64,000 bases of DNA. Origin: Nostoc sp. PCC 7107 (GTDB taxonomy: Bacteria > Cyanobacteriota > Cyanobacteriia > Cyanobacteriales > Nostocaceae). Made by a program: the position numbers and the translations under genes. The DNA lies in contig NC_019676.1 of NCBI RefSeq assembly GCF_000316625.1, positions 1,785,001 through 1,849,000 of the forward strand, given 5' to 3'. The notes beneath the pieces are model-generated. The model did not search any database and was not told the origin of the DNA. It saw only the letters and a program-made list of their open reading frames with translations. Below, piece after piece: positions 54,350 through 62,785 of this stretch (its first letter is position 1; every line of letters begins with the position of its first letter).

Positions 54350-54483
54350 CAATACTTTTCGGTTAATATCCTCCCGCCTACGGCGATCGCCTTATTAAGG
54401 GGGTAAAATGAGGTTGTTAGCCTCCCTTTTTAAGGGGGTTGGAGGTATCTTAAAAAGATTAAAATATTAACCGAGAAGTATTG
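54350..54483. repeat. 134-bp element with 20-bp terminal inverted repeats
   Basis: The 20-bp ends 54350-54369 and 54464-54483 (CAATACTTTTCGG... and ...CCGAGAAGTATTG) pair with one mismatch. The interior has CTCCCTTTTTAAGGGGG hairpins and a HIP1-like site but no open frame. It lies between the convergent GT41 and CHAT genes and resembles a MITE. Confidence 0.8.
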
Positions 54484-54569
54484 AATTACAAGGGTCGAGA
54501 TAGTTAATGTTGGTTTAGAGGCATAAAAATAAACTCCTAGTTTTTCTAATTGCAGAGTTATTCCTAGTT

Positions 54570-57500
54570 TTAGGATTTTTCTTTTCCTACGTTAATATTT
54601 CGGACAAGTCTGTTACGCATTACCCTATCAAGACTTGCACTCACACTTTCAGCATCCGGTGACTGCAATCGCTGCAAAATCTCTAAAGCTGGTTGCAAAT
54701 AGGATATCGCTTTAGTGTATTCACCCTGCTGTTCTGCCAAATGTCCTAACAACCACAAAGTCATTGCCTTGGCTTGGACATTTCCAATGCGTTCATTTAT
54801 TTCCAAAGACTGATTGAAAAGTGCGATCGCTTCATCCACTTCCCCTTTGTTAGCGTAGATAATTGCCAGTTGTTTCAACGTCACCGCTTTGCCTTGGACA
54901 TTTCCAATGCGTTCATTTATTTCCAAAGACTGATTGAAAAGTGCGATCGCTTGATCCACTTCCCCTTTGTCGGTGTAGATATATCCTAGATTGTGCAACG
55001 TCGCCGCTTTGCCTTGAACATCACCAATGCGTTCTGTTATTTCCAAAGACTCCTTGTAGAGTGCGATCGCTTGATCTACTTCACCTTTGTTAGCGTAGAT
55101 CATTCCCAGTTGGTGCAATGTCGTCGCTTTGCCTTGGACATTACCAATGCGTTCATTTATTTCCAAAGACTCCTTGTAGAGTGCGATCGCTTCATCCACT
55201 TCCCCTTTGTTGGCGTAGAGAATTCCCAGTTGGTGCAACGTCGCCGCTTTGCCTTGGACATTACCAATGCGTTCTTTTAATTCCAAAGACTGATTGTAGA
55301 GTGCGATCGCTTGCTCCATTTCCCCTTTGTTGGCGTATATACGTCCCAGTTCGTGCAACGTCGCCGCTTTGCCTTGGACATAACCAATGCGTTCTTTTAT
55401 TTTCAAAGACTGATTGAAAAGTGCGATCGCTTGCTCCACTTCCCCTTTGTTGACGTAGATCATTCCCAGACAGTGCAACGTCGCAGCTTTGCTTTGGACA
55501 TCTCCAGTGCGTTCACTTATTTCCAAAGACTGATTGTAAAGTGCGATCGCTTGCTCCACTTCACCTTTGTTGAGGTAGATACCTGCCAGGTTATGAATTA
55601 TTGTAGATTTTTCTATTTCGTCTGTTTCCAAACAAAATTCAAGCGCTTGCTGATAATACTGCTGTGCTTGTTCAACTTCACCAAGTACTTCTTGAGAGCG
55701 AGCTATTTCATGTAAAACGCGGTAGTCTGGAGTGAATTCTAAGGTAGATTTGCACAGTTGCACTGCTTCTCGAAAACGGCTTTGATTTTTCCAGTTACGT
55801 GCCAGATAGAAGGCTATTGTGCCAGCAATGTCTTCATCCTTCCCCAACAACGCCAAGCGATGAATTTCTAAACTTTGTGCTTCCGTCGCACCTTTCCCCT
55901 CTTCCCACCACAGACGATACAAAATTTGTGCAGCTTGTTTATACAACTCTTCACCCTTGGGGTTTTCTGGAAACTCTAGCAACGGTGACAAAATCCGGGG
56001 AACACGATACAACCTCTCTGTGTTGTTGGTGAGGGTAACTTCCAACAAACCCAAAATTTCAGCGCATTGCTTATGACTTTCCCAACTTGAGATATCCTCA
56101 CAAATCGGGGAAATAGCAGCTAGAGGAACAGGTAACTCATACACCAACAACTTCCCCAGCATAAGACGCAAAGCTGGAGTTTGCTGCTTCAGCAATTCCT
56201 GTGCCAAAATATCCTCACGAAATTCCTTTTCCTTATCTGCCATCTTTTGCAGAATCATCTCAACTCCCCTCTCCGCTTCCGGCGACTTCGGGGAATTTTG
56301 CAAAATCTGATCTAACCATTCCAACAGCCGAGGATTTCCATCTGCTGCTGTTTTGGCACGTTCCGGCAAATCTGGCTGAAATTGCCAACTGCCATTAAAC
56401 GAATCCAGACGATTATACTTTTTAATTAAATCTGCCCCACCCAAAGCCCCCAGAGGTTCGCGGTACAGACGATGATTCAGTTCCGACAAAGTGAAATTGT
56501 AGCGACAGGTAATAATTACCTTGTGGGGAAGTTGGGAATTTTGCATCGCCTTCAGCAACGCCAGCATTACCTCCACAACTTGTGGTTGCAAGACATAAAC
56601 CCCATTTCGTAATTCCAAATTAGCCTCAAAGTCATCCAGCACAAAGGCAAAGCGCTGTTCTTTGGTATTCAGTCCTTCACTGAAAAACTTGGTGAGGCGC
56701 TGCATCAAGGGTAACTTGCCATTGAGAATTTCATGCCCCCGTTCCGAGGTACATTGTTCAGCAAGGGTTTTGAGCAGTTTGTCCTCATCCAGTTGCCGAA
56801 AGTTCACCAGCCTGTGATAGCCAACCATCCTTTCCAGAAGTCGCGCCGTCACAGTACTCTTACCCACACCCCCCAGTCCGTGAATTAGTACCCCTAATGA
56901 AGTGCGAATAGCTTTGAGACAACGTTGCAAAGTCCGCCGTCTCCCCACAAACTCAGAGGGTTTCGCCACCCGCACCAGTTGGGTATCGGGATCTAAAAAC
57001 TGTTGATAAGCAGGTTCCGGCGCTGAGAGTGGCACATCTCCCAACACATCCACCAACGCACCCGGACATTCACCCTGGACATATAACCGTAACAAATGCC
57101 AGTCACGCACTTTCTGTTTAAATAACTGCTGGTAAGTACTAGCTAGTGCTTGGGCTAATTGATATCCCGCCGCCAATTTGCCGTAGAGGTGCGCGGCGGC
57201 GGCTGTGGCTGTCCGATCTTCCACAGGCCGCCCCCAACTTAAAACCGCCCTAGCCCCTTGTTCAATAAGCGCCTCAGCCATTGAAGGAACAGCCCCTTTA
57301 TCTGGTGCTTGTCCAGTCCGACACCCAGACAAAAACACCAACTTGGGAAAGCGAAACCGAAAGATTTCGGCCAGTTCTGCGGCTGTGGTTTCGTGGCGAT
57401 CGCCGATTTCCGTCTCAGTAATAAAGTAAGGCGTGTAAGGTGCTTCATCTTTAATTGAGGCGTGTCCTGTGAGGTGAAACACATCAAAGTCATTAAAATA

Positions 57501-58076
57501 GCGACTCCACACCTTACCCAACTCGCTAACGCAACCGCTTTCTTCCACCCGCAAATCAACAGCAAAATCTCGCGTATCAGCCAGAATTCTCGCTTCTTCC
57601 TGTTCAAACTCTAACTTTGGTTGCACATCTTCCGGATCGGTTGCCATAAACAATACTCGCAATTGTCGTGCTTCCACAGAAAACGGTTCCGTTTCTTTCT
57701 CAATCCAGCGCAGAGGTAACACCACTGGATTAACCCGCTTGACTAAAAAATCCTCACCATCATGCAGCACTTCCCAAGGTAAATGTGCCAATTTTTTATC
57801 AGTATCAATGGCAATTACCAACCCCTCACCGCGACAGTTAGCAATTCCCCGACTCAACCACCGTCCATCCCCATCCAACCAAAAAAATAACTGCTTCCCG
57901 ATTCCTGGTAAATTGGGCAGCAGTTTATAATAATCTCGTTCGCCTTGCTGGAGGAAATCAGCGATTTCTGCCAATTTCAGGCGACGTGATTCATAGTGCT
58001 TTATTTGAGGTAGCCAATACCTGAGTTCAACAGTTTCCTGCGTACTTTCCCGAAGTTGAATGCGGATAGTTTGCAC
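54570..58076 (-). CDS. CHAT protease - STAND NTPase - TPR protein
   Basis: 1168 residues. The N-terminal CHAT (caspase-like) domain has the catalytic His in HLTGHASIKD (His205) and Cys in FLSGCRTGQAP (Cys252). A STAND-type NTPase follows (Walker A HGLGGVGKST, 399-408; Walker B FAFVLDDFE, about 480) with a winged-helix-like part to about 690. The last third is TPR repeats, including seven nearly identical 40-residue units. The start is GTG 58076, just behind the stop of the small upstream gene. CHAT-STAND-TPR proteins are signal-triggered proteases of cell-death or antiviral type in multicellular cyanobacteria; the trigger and target here are unknown. Confidence 0.88.
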   Translation of the reverse strand: MQTIRIQLRESTQETVELRYWLPQIKHYESRRLKLAEIADFLQQGERDYYKLLPNLPGIGKQLFFWLDGDGRWLSRGIANCRGEGLVIAIDTDKKLAHLPWEVLHDGEDFLVKRVNPVVLPLRWIEKETEPFSVEARQLRVLFMATDPEDVQPKLEFEQEEARILADTRDFAVDLRVEESGCVSELGKVWSRYFNDFDVFHLTGHASIKDEAPYTPYFITETEIGDRHETTAAELAEIFRFRFPKLVFLSGCRTGQAPDKGAVPSMAEALIEQGARAVLSWGRPVEDRTATAAAAHLYGKLAAGYQLAQALASTYQQLFKQKVRDWHLLRLYVQGECPGALVDVLGDVPLSAPEPAYQQFLDPDTQLVRVAKPSEFVGRRRTLQRCLKAIRTSLGVLIHGLGGVGKSTVTARLLERMVGYHRLVNFRQLDEDKLLKTLAEQCTSERGHEILNGKLPLMQRLTKFFSEGLNTKEQRFAFVLDDFEANLELRNGVYVLQPQVVEVMLALLKAMQNSQLPHKVIITCRYNFTLSELNHRLYREPLGALGGADLIKKYNRLDSFNGSWQFQPDLPERAKTAADGNPRLLEWLDQILQNSPKSPEAERGVEMILQKMADKEKEFREDILAQELLKQQTPALRLMLGKLLVYELPVPLAAISPICEDISSWESHKQCAEILGLLEVTLTNNTERLYRVPRILSPLLEFPENPKGEELYKQAAQILYRLWWEEGKGATEAQSLEIHRLALLGKDEDIAGTIAFYLARNWKNQSRFREAVQLCKSTLEFTPDYRVLHEIARSQEVLGEVEQAQQYYQQALEFCLETDEIEKSTIIHNLAGIYLNKGEVEQAIALYNQSLEISERTGDVQSKAATLHCLGMIYVNKGEVEQAIALFNQSLKIKERIGYVQGKAATLHELGRIYANKGEMEQAIALYNQSLELKERIGNVQGKAATLHQLGILYANKGEVDEAIALYKESLEINERIGNVQGKATTLHQLGMIYANKGEVDQAIALYKESLEITERIGDVQGKAATLHNLGYIYTDKGEVDQAIALFNQSLEINERIGNVQGKAVTLKQLAIIYANKGEVDEAIALFNQSLEINERIGNVQAKAMTLWLLGHLAEQQGEYTKAISYLQPALEILQRLQSPDAESVSASLDRVMRNRLVRNINVGKEKS
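54781..55620 (-). repeat. Seven tandem 120-bp coding repeats, each with one HIP1 site
   Basis: Units begin at 54781, 54901, 55021, 55141, 55261, 55381 and 55501, each exactly 120 bp, encoding 40-residue TPR units (GNVQGKAATLHQLG, then IYANKGEVDQAIALYNQSLE in outline). Each unit holds GCGATCGC at the same place, in the AIAL codons. The near-identity shows recent amplification or gene conversion. Confidence 0.95.
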
Positions 58077-58403
58077 TTATTTGCTGATAGATTTGAGGAT
58101 TTCGGTGATTTCCTCTATAGTAGCTTCTTCGAGTAAAATCCTGTTTCCAGTATCAGGGTCAAGAATTACCACATCAAATTGCTTCCCTGGATGAGATTTA
58201 TGCCATTCTTGATACCATTTGCGAATTTGTTCAGCTAAAGCCGCAACACCACCCACAATGCCGACAATAGTAGCGATGACTGCTAATGTGCCTTCTTTTG
58301 AGCTAGGAACTTCATAACTCCCCGATATTCCAGGAATTTCTAGCAAAGCCTCGGCGGCGGCTGGCGCACCTTCACCCTCAATCCCAATTTGAATTTCTGC
58401 CAT
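58077..58403 (-). CDS. EACC1-like small conflict-system component, 108 aa
   Basis: I choose ATG 58403 (MAEIQIGIEGEGAPAAAEAL); the frame opens at GTG 58421. The layout is a first strand, a helix, a strand ending GSYEVP, a hydrophobic double helix (GTLAVIATIVGIVGGVAALAEQI, in part), then the strand FDVVILDPDTGNR and a last helix EATIEEITEILKS. This matches the effector-associated constant component (EACC1) proteins found beside caspase- or trypsin-type conflict genes. Its stop codon abuts the GTG of the CHAT-NTPase gene, so the two are translated together. It probably sits in or near the membrane. The assignment is by pattern, not by search. Confidence 0.62.
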   Translation of the reverse strand: MAEIQIGIEGEGAPAAAEALLEIPGISGSYEVPSSKEGTLAVIATIVGIVGGVAALAEQIRKWYQEWHKSHPGKQFDVVILDPDTGNRILLEEATIEEITEILKSISK

Positions 58404-58530
58404 TAGTAATCTTTGCCACACGCAATCAAATCATACATCCCACAAATATATATCAGTCAGCAACTCAAATTTGCTGATTTCCTGGGAAGTGTCAGAATGT
58501 TAAGTGTAAACTTTCATCAGTCACGCACTT

Positions 58531-58815
58531 ATGCCGAAAGCAACCTGGAACGGCGCAACTTTAGCCGAAAGCGATAATACTGTAGTTGTGGAAGGTAATC
58601 ATTATTTCCCTCCCGACGCAATTAACAAGCAGTATTTTCAAGACAGCAGCACTCACACAACTTGTCCCTGGAAAGGTTTAGCTAGTTACTACAGCATCGA
58701 AGTTGATGGACAAGTCAACAAAGACGCTGCTTGGTATTATCCCAGCGCCAAGGAAAAAGCGAAAAATATTGAAGGGTATATCGCTTTCTGGAAAGGCGTA
58801 AAAGTCGAAGCTTAA
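58531..58815 (+). CDS. DUF427 domain protein
   Basis: 94 residues with the compact DUF427 pattern: ATWNGATLAESDNTVVVEGNHYFP at the start, then HTTCPWKGLASYYSIEVDG and AAWYYPSAKEKAKNIEGYIAFWKGVKVE. The Cys-Pro-Trp-Lys-Gly motif is conserved in the family; no activity is established. It is divergent from the EACC1-like gene (128 bp between), sharing the promoter region, but its conservation elsewhere suggests no link. Confidence 0.92.
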   Translation: MPKATWNGATLAESDNTVVVEGNHYFPPDAINKQYFQDSSTHTTCPWKGLASYYSIEVDGQVNKDAAWYYPSAKEKAKNIEGYIAFWKGVKVEA

Positions 58816-58943
58816 TTTGATACGCTTCCGGCTTATTTGCTGAAACTTTTGATTAACCGAGTTTTAGTAAATAAGCCTCTTTTTCCTGCTTTTACTCAAC
58901 ACTCAGCGAGAATCTCTTGATAAAACTCTTTAGTTAGATTATT

Positions 58944-59543
58944 TCAGATTATTTCAGTTTCCGGCTCAACAAGCTCAAAATTCACTTTGTTATATAAATC
59001 TTGTAGAGAAATCTCCAAGGGTACAGATGCAAAGGCGATCGCATTATCTTCCTCATCATACTCACGCAGGTTCCATTGTTTTTTCCCAATCTTAGAAAAC
59101 TGCTCTAAATGCACCCGATATTGGTCTATTAACAGATATTCTTGAAACGTGGGAATTGTGCGATACGCCGCAAACTTATCCTCATAATCGTAATTTCTAG
59201 TGGATTTTGACAGCACCTCCACAATAATTTGCGGATTAGTAATAATATCTTGGCGATTGTTAAAAAATTCCGGTTCACCTGCGATAATCATCACATCTGG
59301 GTATGTATAAATCCGTTTTTGTGCTATCCACAGACGGACATCACTCACAAAAACTTCGTAATTTTGCTGTCTAAATGCAAAATTTAACGCAGAACCAAGG
59401 TTAAGTAAGATTTGAGCATGATTAACGGTTCCACCCGCCATTGGAATTATTTGTCCATCAATATATTCACTTTTATATTCAGCCGCTTCCTCTAGCTGTA
59501 AATATTCCTCTGGGGTATAGTATTGCTGTTGTGTAACCTGCAT
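58944..59543 (-). CDS. Uma2 family (DUF820) PD-(D/E)XK nuclease-fold protein
   Basis: 199 residues. The family opening YTPEEYLQLEEAAEYKSEYIDGQIIPMAGG is intact, and the nuclease-fold core has YTYPDVMIIAGEPEF (Asp) and IIVEVLSKSTRNYDYEDKFAAYRTI (Glu-x-Leu-Ser), ending QEYLLIDQYRVHLE. Cyanobacteria carry dozens of such copies; their role is unknown and an association with mobile DNA is proposed. It stands alone here. Confidence 0.92.
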   Translation of the reverse strand: MQVTQQQYYTPEEYLQLEEAAEYKSEYIDGQIIPMAGGTVNHAQILLNLGSALNFAFRQQNYEVFVSDVRLWIAQKRIYTYPDVMIIAGEPEFFNNRQDIITNPQIIVEVLSKSTRNYDYEDKFAAYRTIPTFQEYLLIDQYRVHLEQFSKIGKKQWNLREYDEEDNAIAFASVPLEISLQDLYNKVNFELVEPETEII

Positions 59544-59659
59544 AGCTTTTACCCATATCTATTCAACAGTGTAACTTGGTTATCTCACAAAAAAGGTGCG
59601 TTCCGCGATCGCCTGAACACACCTCAAAACTCTGCGTTACTCCGCGCCTACCTCTGCGT

Positions 59660-61918
59660 TTAAATCTTAATATCCAAAACCCTTACCAAAAAAGCCCACT
59701 TATCCGCAGCTTCCTCAATTATCTTGGTTGTTGGTTTACCCGCACCATGTCCCGCCTTTGTCTCAATTCTAATTAACACAGGCGCATCACCTTGATGGGC
59801 TGCTTGCAAAGCCGCCGCAAATTTGAAACTATGGGCAGGTACAACGCGATCGTCATGATCTGCGGTAGTAATTAAAGTGGCGGGATAAGCTGTCTTTGCT
59901 TTGAGATTATGCAACGGTGAATAAGCATAAAGAGTTTTGAACTCTTCCGCATTATCTGGCGAACCGTATTCGGCAGTCCAAGCCCAGCCGATAGTAAACT
60001 TGTGAAAGCGCAACATATCCATCACGCCGACTGCTGGTAAGGCCGCACCAAATAAATCAGGACGCTGTGTCATACAAGCACCCACCAATAAACCGCCGTT
60101 ACTACCACCTGCGATCGCTAGTTTGCCAGTTTTTGTATACTTATTGGCAATTAACCACTCAGCCGCCGCAATAAAATCATCAAACACATTTTGTTTTTTC
60201 TCTTTCATCCCTGCTTGATGCCATTCTTCGCCATATTCACCACCACCGCGCAGATTTGGCATAGCATAAACACCACCCATCTCCATCCACACCAAGTTAC
60301 TCACAGAAAAAGTCGGAGTTAGAGAGATATTAAACCCACCATAAGCATAGAGATAAGTCGGGTTATTACCATCTAACTTAATGCCTTTTTTGTGAGTAAT
60401 AAACATCGGCATCTTTGTGCCATCTTTGCTGTGATAAAATACCTGCTTTGTTTCGTAATCATCAGGATTAAAGTCTACCTTTGGTTGACGAAAAAGTTCA
60501 CTTTTGCCTGTTAATAAGTTGTAGCGATAAATTGCGCCTGGAGTAGTAAAACTAGTGAAACTATAAAAAGTTTCCGTATCATGACGTTTACCACCAAAGC
60601 CGCCGACTGAACCAACTCCGGGTAATTCTACCTCGCGCACCAATGCACCTTTTAAGTCAAAAATTTTGATTTGCGATCGCGCATCTTGCAAATAATCAGC
60701 AACAAACTGATTATTGAGAATATTGACACTTTCTAAAGTTGCTTCACTTTGCCGAATAATTTCTTGCCATGCTGATTTGTCTGGTTTTTTAACATCAATG
60801 GCAATTACTCTACCCCGTGGGGCATTTAAATCGGTGCGGAAATAAAAGATACTATCATCATGGTCAATAAAACTATAATCTGCCTCAAACTCGTTAATGA
60901 GTTCAACAACTTCAGCTTGGGGATTAGTTAAGTCTTTATAAAAAACTAAATTCCTAGAGTCAGTTCCCAACCACACAGAAATAATTAAATATTGTCCATC
61001 TTCTGTAACACCACCACCAAATCCCCATTCTTTTTGGTCAGGACGTTGATAAATTAAAATGTCTTCCGATTGGGGTGTACCCAATTTATGGTAATAAAGC
61101 TTTTGATAATAGTTGACATCTTCTAACTGAGTTTTAGAGTTTGGCTCATTGTAACGACTATAAAAAAAGCCTTGATTATCATTCGTCCAAGATGCACCAG
61201 AAAATTTAATCCACTGCAAATGGTCTGCTAAATCTTTACCTGTTTCGACATTGCGGACTTTCCACTCTTGCCAATCAGAACCAGAATTTGAAAGACCATA
61301 AGCTAAAAGTTTACCATCATTACTAATAGATAAACCTGATAAAGCAACAGTGCCATCAGCAGAAAGTTTATTGGGGTCAAGTAAAACTTGTGGTTCAGAG
61401 TCGAGAGTTTTTAATGTATATAATATGCTTTGATTTTGCAGTCCATCGTTTTTGAAATAAAAATAGCGATCGCTGGAACCGTCTCCTAAAGATTCGCCTT
61501 CCTTAAATGGGATACCATACTTTTCATAATCCCAAAGTTTAGTTAAGCGTTGTTTAATTTTGTCACGAGCAGGAATTTCACCTAAAAAGCCAAAAGTAAT
61601 TTTATTTTGAGCCGCAATCCAGGCTTTCGTTTCTTCAGAATCGGGATTCTCTAACCAACGATAAGGGTCTGCAACCAACGTTCCGTGATAATCATCTACT
61701 TGTTCGCTTTTTTGGGTAGTTGGATAAGTGATCTGTTTTGCTGTTGACATAGTTGGGGATACAATTCTTCTCTGTACATGGTAATCAGATTTCTCCAGCT
61801 TGTGGTGGCTGGCTAAAGCTACAGGTACAATTCCAAGATGTACACTCCAGTAAAATAGCAAAACTGTGGTGAAAAATATTGCAAAAAATTGTACGCTATT
61901 GGCAAGCAATTTCATCAT
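59660..61918 (-). CDS. Prolyl oligopeptidase family serine peptidase
   Basis: 752 residues. A membrane or signal segment lies at about 9-36 (FFAIFFTTVLLFYWSVHLGI and following), then a seven-blade beta-propeller and an alpha/beta hydrolase domain. The catalytic triad is Ser in AGGSNGGLLVGACM (about 590), Asp in TTADHDDRVVPAHSF (about 675) and His in KAGHGAGKPTTK (about 718). Most relatives start at MSTAKQITYPTTQKSEQVDDYHG (ATG 61750), without the leader, so either export or a false upstream start should be considered. It cuts short peptides after proline. It overlaps no other gene. Confidence 0.93.
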   Translation of the reverse strand: MMKLLANSVQFFAIFFTTVLLFYWSVHLGIVPVALASHHKLEKSDYHVQRRIVSPTMSTAKQITYPTTQKSEQVDDYHGTLVADPYRWLENPDSEETKAWIAAQNKITFGFLGEIPARDKIKQRLTKLWDYEKYGIPFKEGESLGDGSSDRYFYFKNDGLQNQSILYTLKTLDSEPQVLLDPNKLSADGTVALSGLSISNDGKLLAYGLSNSGSDWQEWKVRNVETGKDLADHLQWIKFSGASWTNDNQGFFYSRYNEPNSKTQLEDVNYYQKLYYHKLGTPQSEDILIYQRPDQKEWGFGGGVTEDGQYLIISVWLGTDSRNLVFYKDLTNPQAEVVELINEFEADYSFIDHDDSIFYFRTDLNAPRGRVIAIDVKKPDKSAWQEIIRQSEATLESVNILNNQFVADYLQDARSQIKIFDLKGALVREVELPGVGSVGGFGGKRHDTETFYSFTSFTTPGAIYRYNLLTGKSELFRQPKVDFNPDDYETKQVFYHSKDGTKMPMFITHKKGIKLDGNNPTYLYAYGGFNISLTPTFSVSNLVWMEMGGVYAMPNLRGGGEYGEEWHQAGMKEKKQNVFDDFIAAAEWLIANKYTKTGKLAIAGGSNGGLLVGACMTQRPDLFGAALPAVGVMDMLRFHKFTIGWAWTAEYGSPDNAEEFKTLYAYSPLHNLKAKTAYPATLITTADHDDRVVPAHSFKFAAALQAAHQGDAPVLIRIETKAGHGAGKPTTKIIEEAADKWAFLVRVLDIKI

Positions 61919-62050
61919 AGAAATAGTAGATTCACAACAAGGCTACATCTAGTTAAAACAATATGACTTATACTTCACCCAGGCTACTTACCTATTTAAC
62001 TTTAAGTAGCCCAATCACCTGAAATTAGAGTAATAGAAAATTTCACCTTT

Positions 62051-62785
62051 ATGTATTCGCTCACTCAAAAAATAGAGTATCGTCTCAATAGGTTAGCTGG
62101 TCGGATTATGCTGAAAGCCCGAAAAGTTACTAAACCAAAGTCTGTCAATATTTTGGGTATTCAACTGCCGATTCCCCCCAATATCAGTCGAGGCCCATTA
62201 GAAGCTCTCTATGCTGGTTATTATGAGGCTTCAGAGCTAAAAATTATGAAAACTACATTAGATATACATGATCGTGTGATGGAATTAGGAACAGGCTTAG
62301 GGTTACTTGCAAGCTACTGCGCTCGCAAATTAGGCTCGGAGAAAGTATTTACCTATGAAGCTAATCCAGCATTAGAATCGTTAATTCGGCAGACTTTTGC
62401 TTTAAATAATGTCAATCCTCATTTAAATATTTGTTTATTAGGTGAAACTTCAGGAGAGCAAAATTTTTATGTTGGTAAAAGTTTTTGGTCTTCTTCCATT
62501 ATTCAACGTAAGTCTGATGATCAAGTGATTAAGGTTCCTGTAATTCCCTTTAATCAGGAGATTCAAAGAATTGATCCTACTTTTTTAATTATTGATATTG
62601 AGGGAGGTGAATATGAATTATTTCAATATGCAAACTTACACAACGTAAAGAAAATTTGTATCGAAATTCATTCAGCTATTATGGGAGTCGAAAAGACAGA
62701 ATTTGTACAGCAAAAATTAGCTGCACAAGGGTTTCGTCTTGATCGTACAAAACAGTATGTTAATGAATTATTCTTTTATCGCTAA
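62051..62785 (+). CDS. FkbM family methyltransferase
   Basis: 244 residues. The SAM-binding part has VMELGTGLGLLASYCARKLG (about 76) and VFTYEANPALESLIRQTF; an FkbM feature is the later FLIIDIEGGEYELFQYANLHNVKKICIEIH (about 178-207). Members methylate hydroxyls of sugars or other metabolites; the substrate here is unknown. Its stop codon overlaps the stop of the convergent CheA-like gene by 3 bp. Confidence 0.88.
   Translation: MYSLTQKIEYRLNRLAGRIMLKARKVTKPKSVNILGIQLPIPPNISRGPLEALYAGYYEASELKIMKTTLDIHDRVMELGTGLGLLASYCARKLGSEKVFTYEANPALESLIRQTFALNNVNPHLNICLLGETSGEQNFYVGKSFWSSSIIQRKSDDQVIKVPVIPFNQEIQRIDPTFLIIDIEGGEYELFQYANLHNVKKICIEIHSAIMGVEKTEFVQQKLAAQGFRLDRTKQYVNELFFYR

Noticed and set aside
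54781-55620. Regular repeats that could suggest a CRISPR array
   Set aside because: The period is 120 bp without unique spacers, and the units encode TPRs.
54774-55715. Several plus-strand open frames over the TPR array
   Set aside because: They arise because the 120-bp coding repeat is a multiple of three, so an antisense frame stays open in every unit. The minus-strand TPR protein explains the sequence.
57239-57607. 122-codon minus-strand frame inside the CHAT domain
   Set aside because: It overlaps the CHAT coding sequence in another frame and has no recognisable features.
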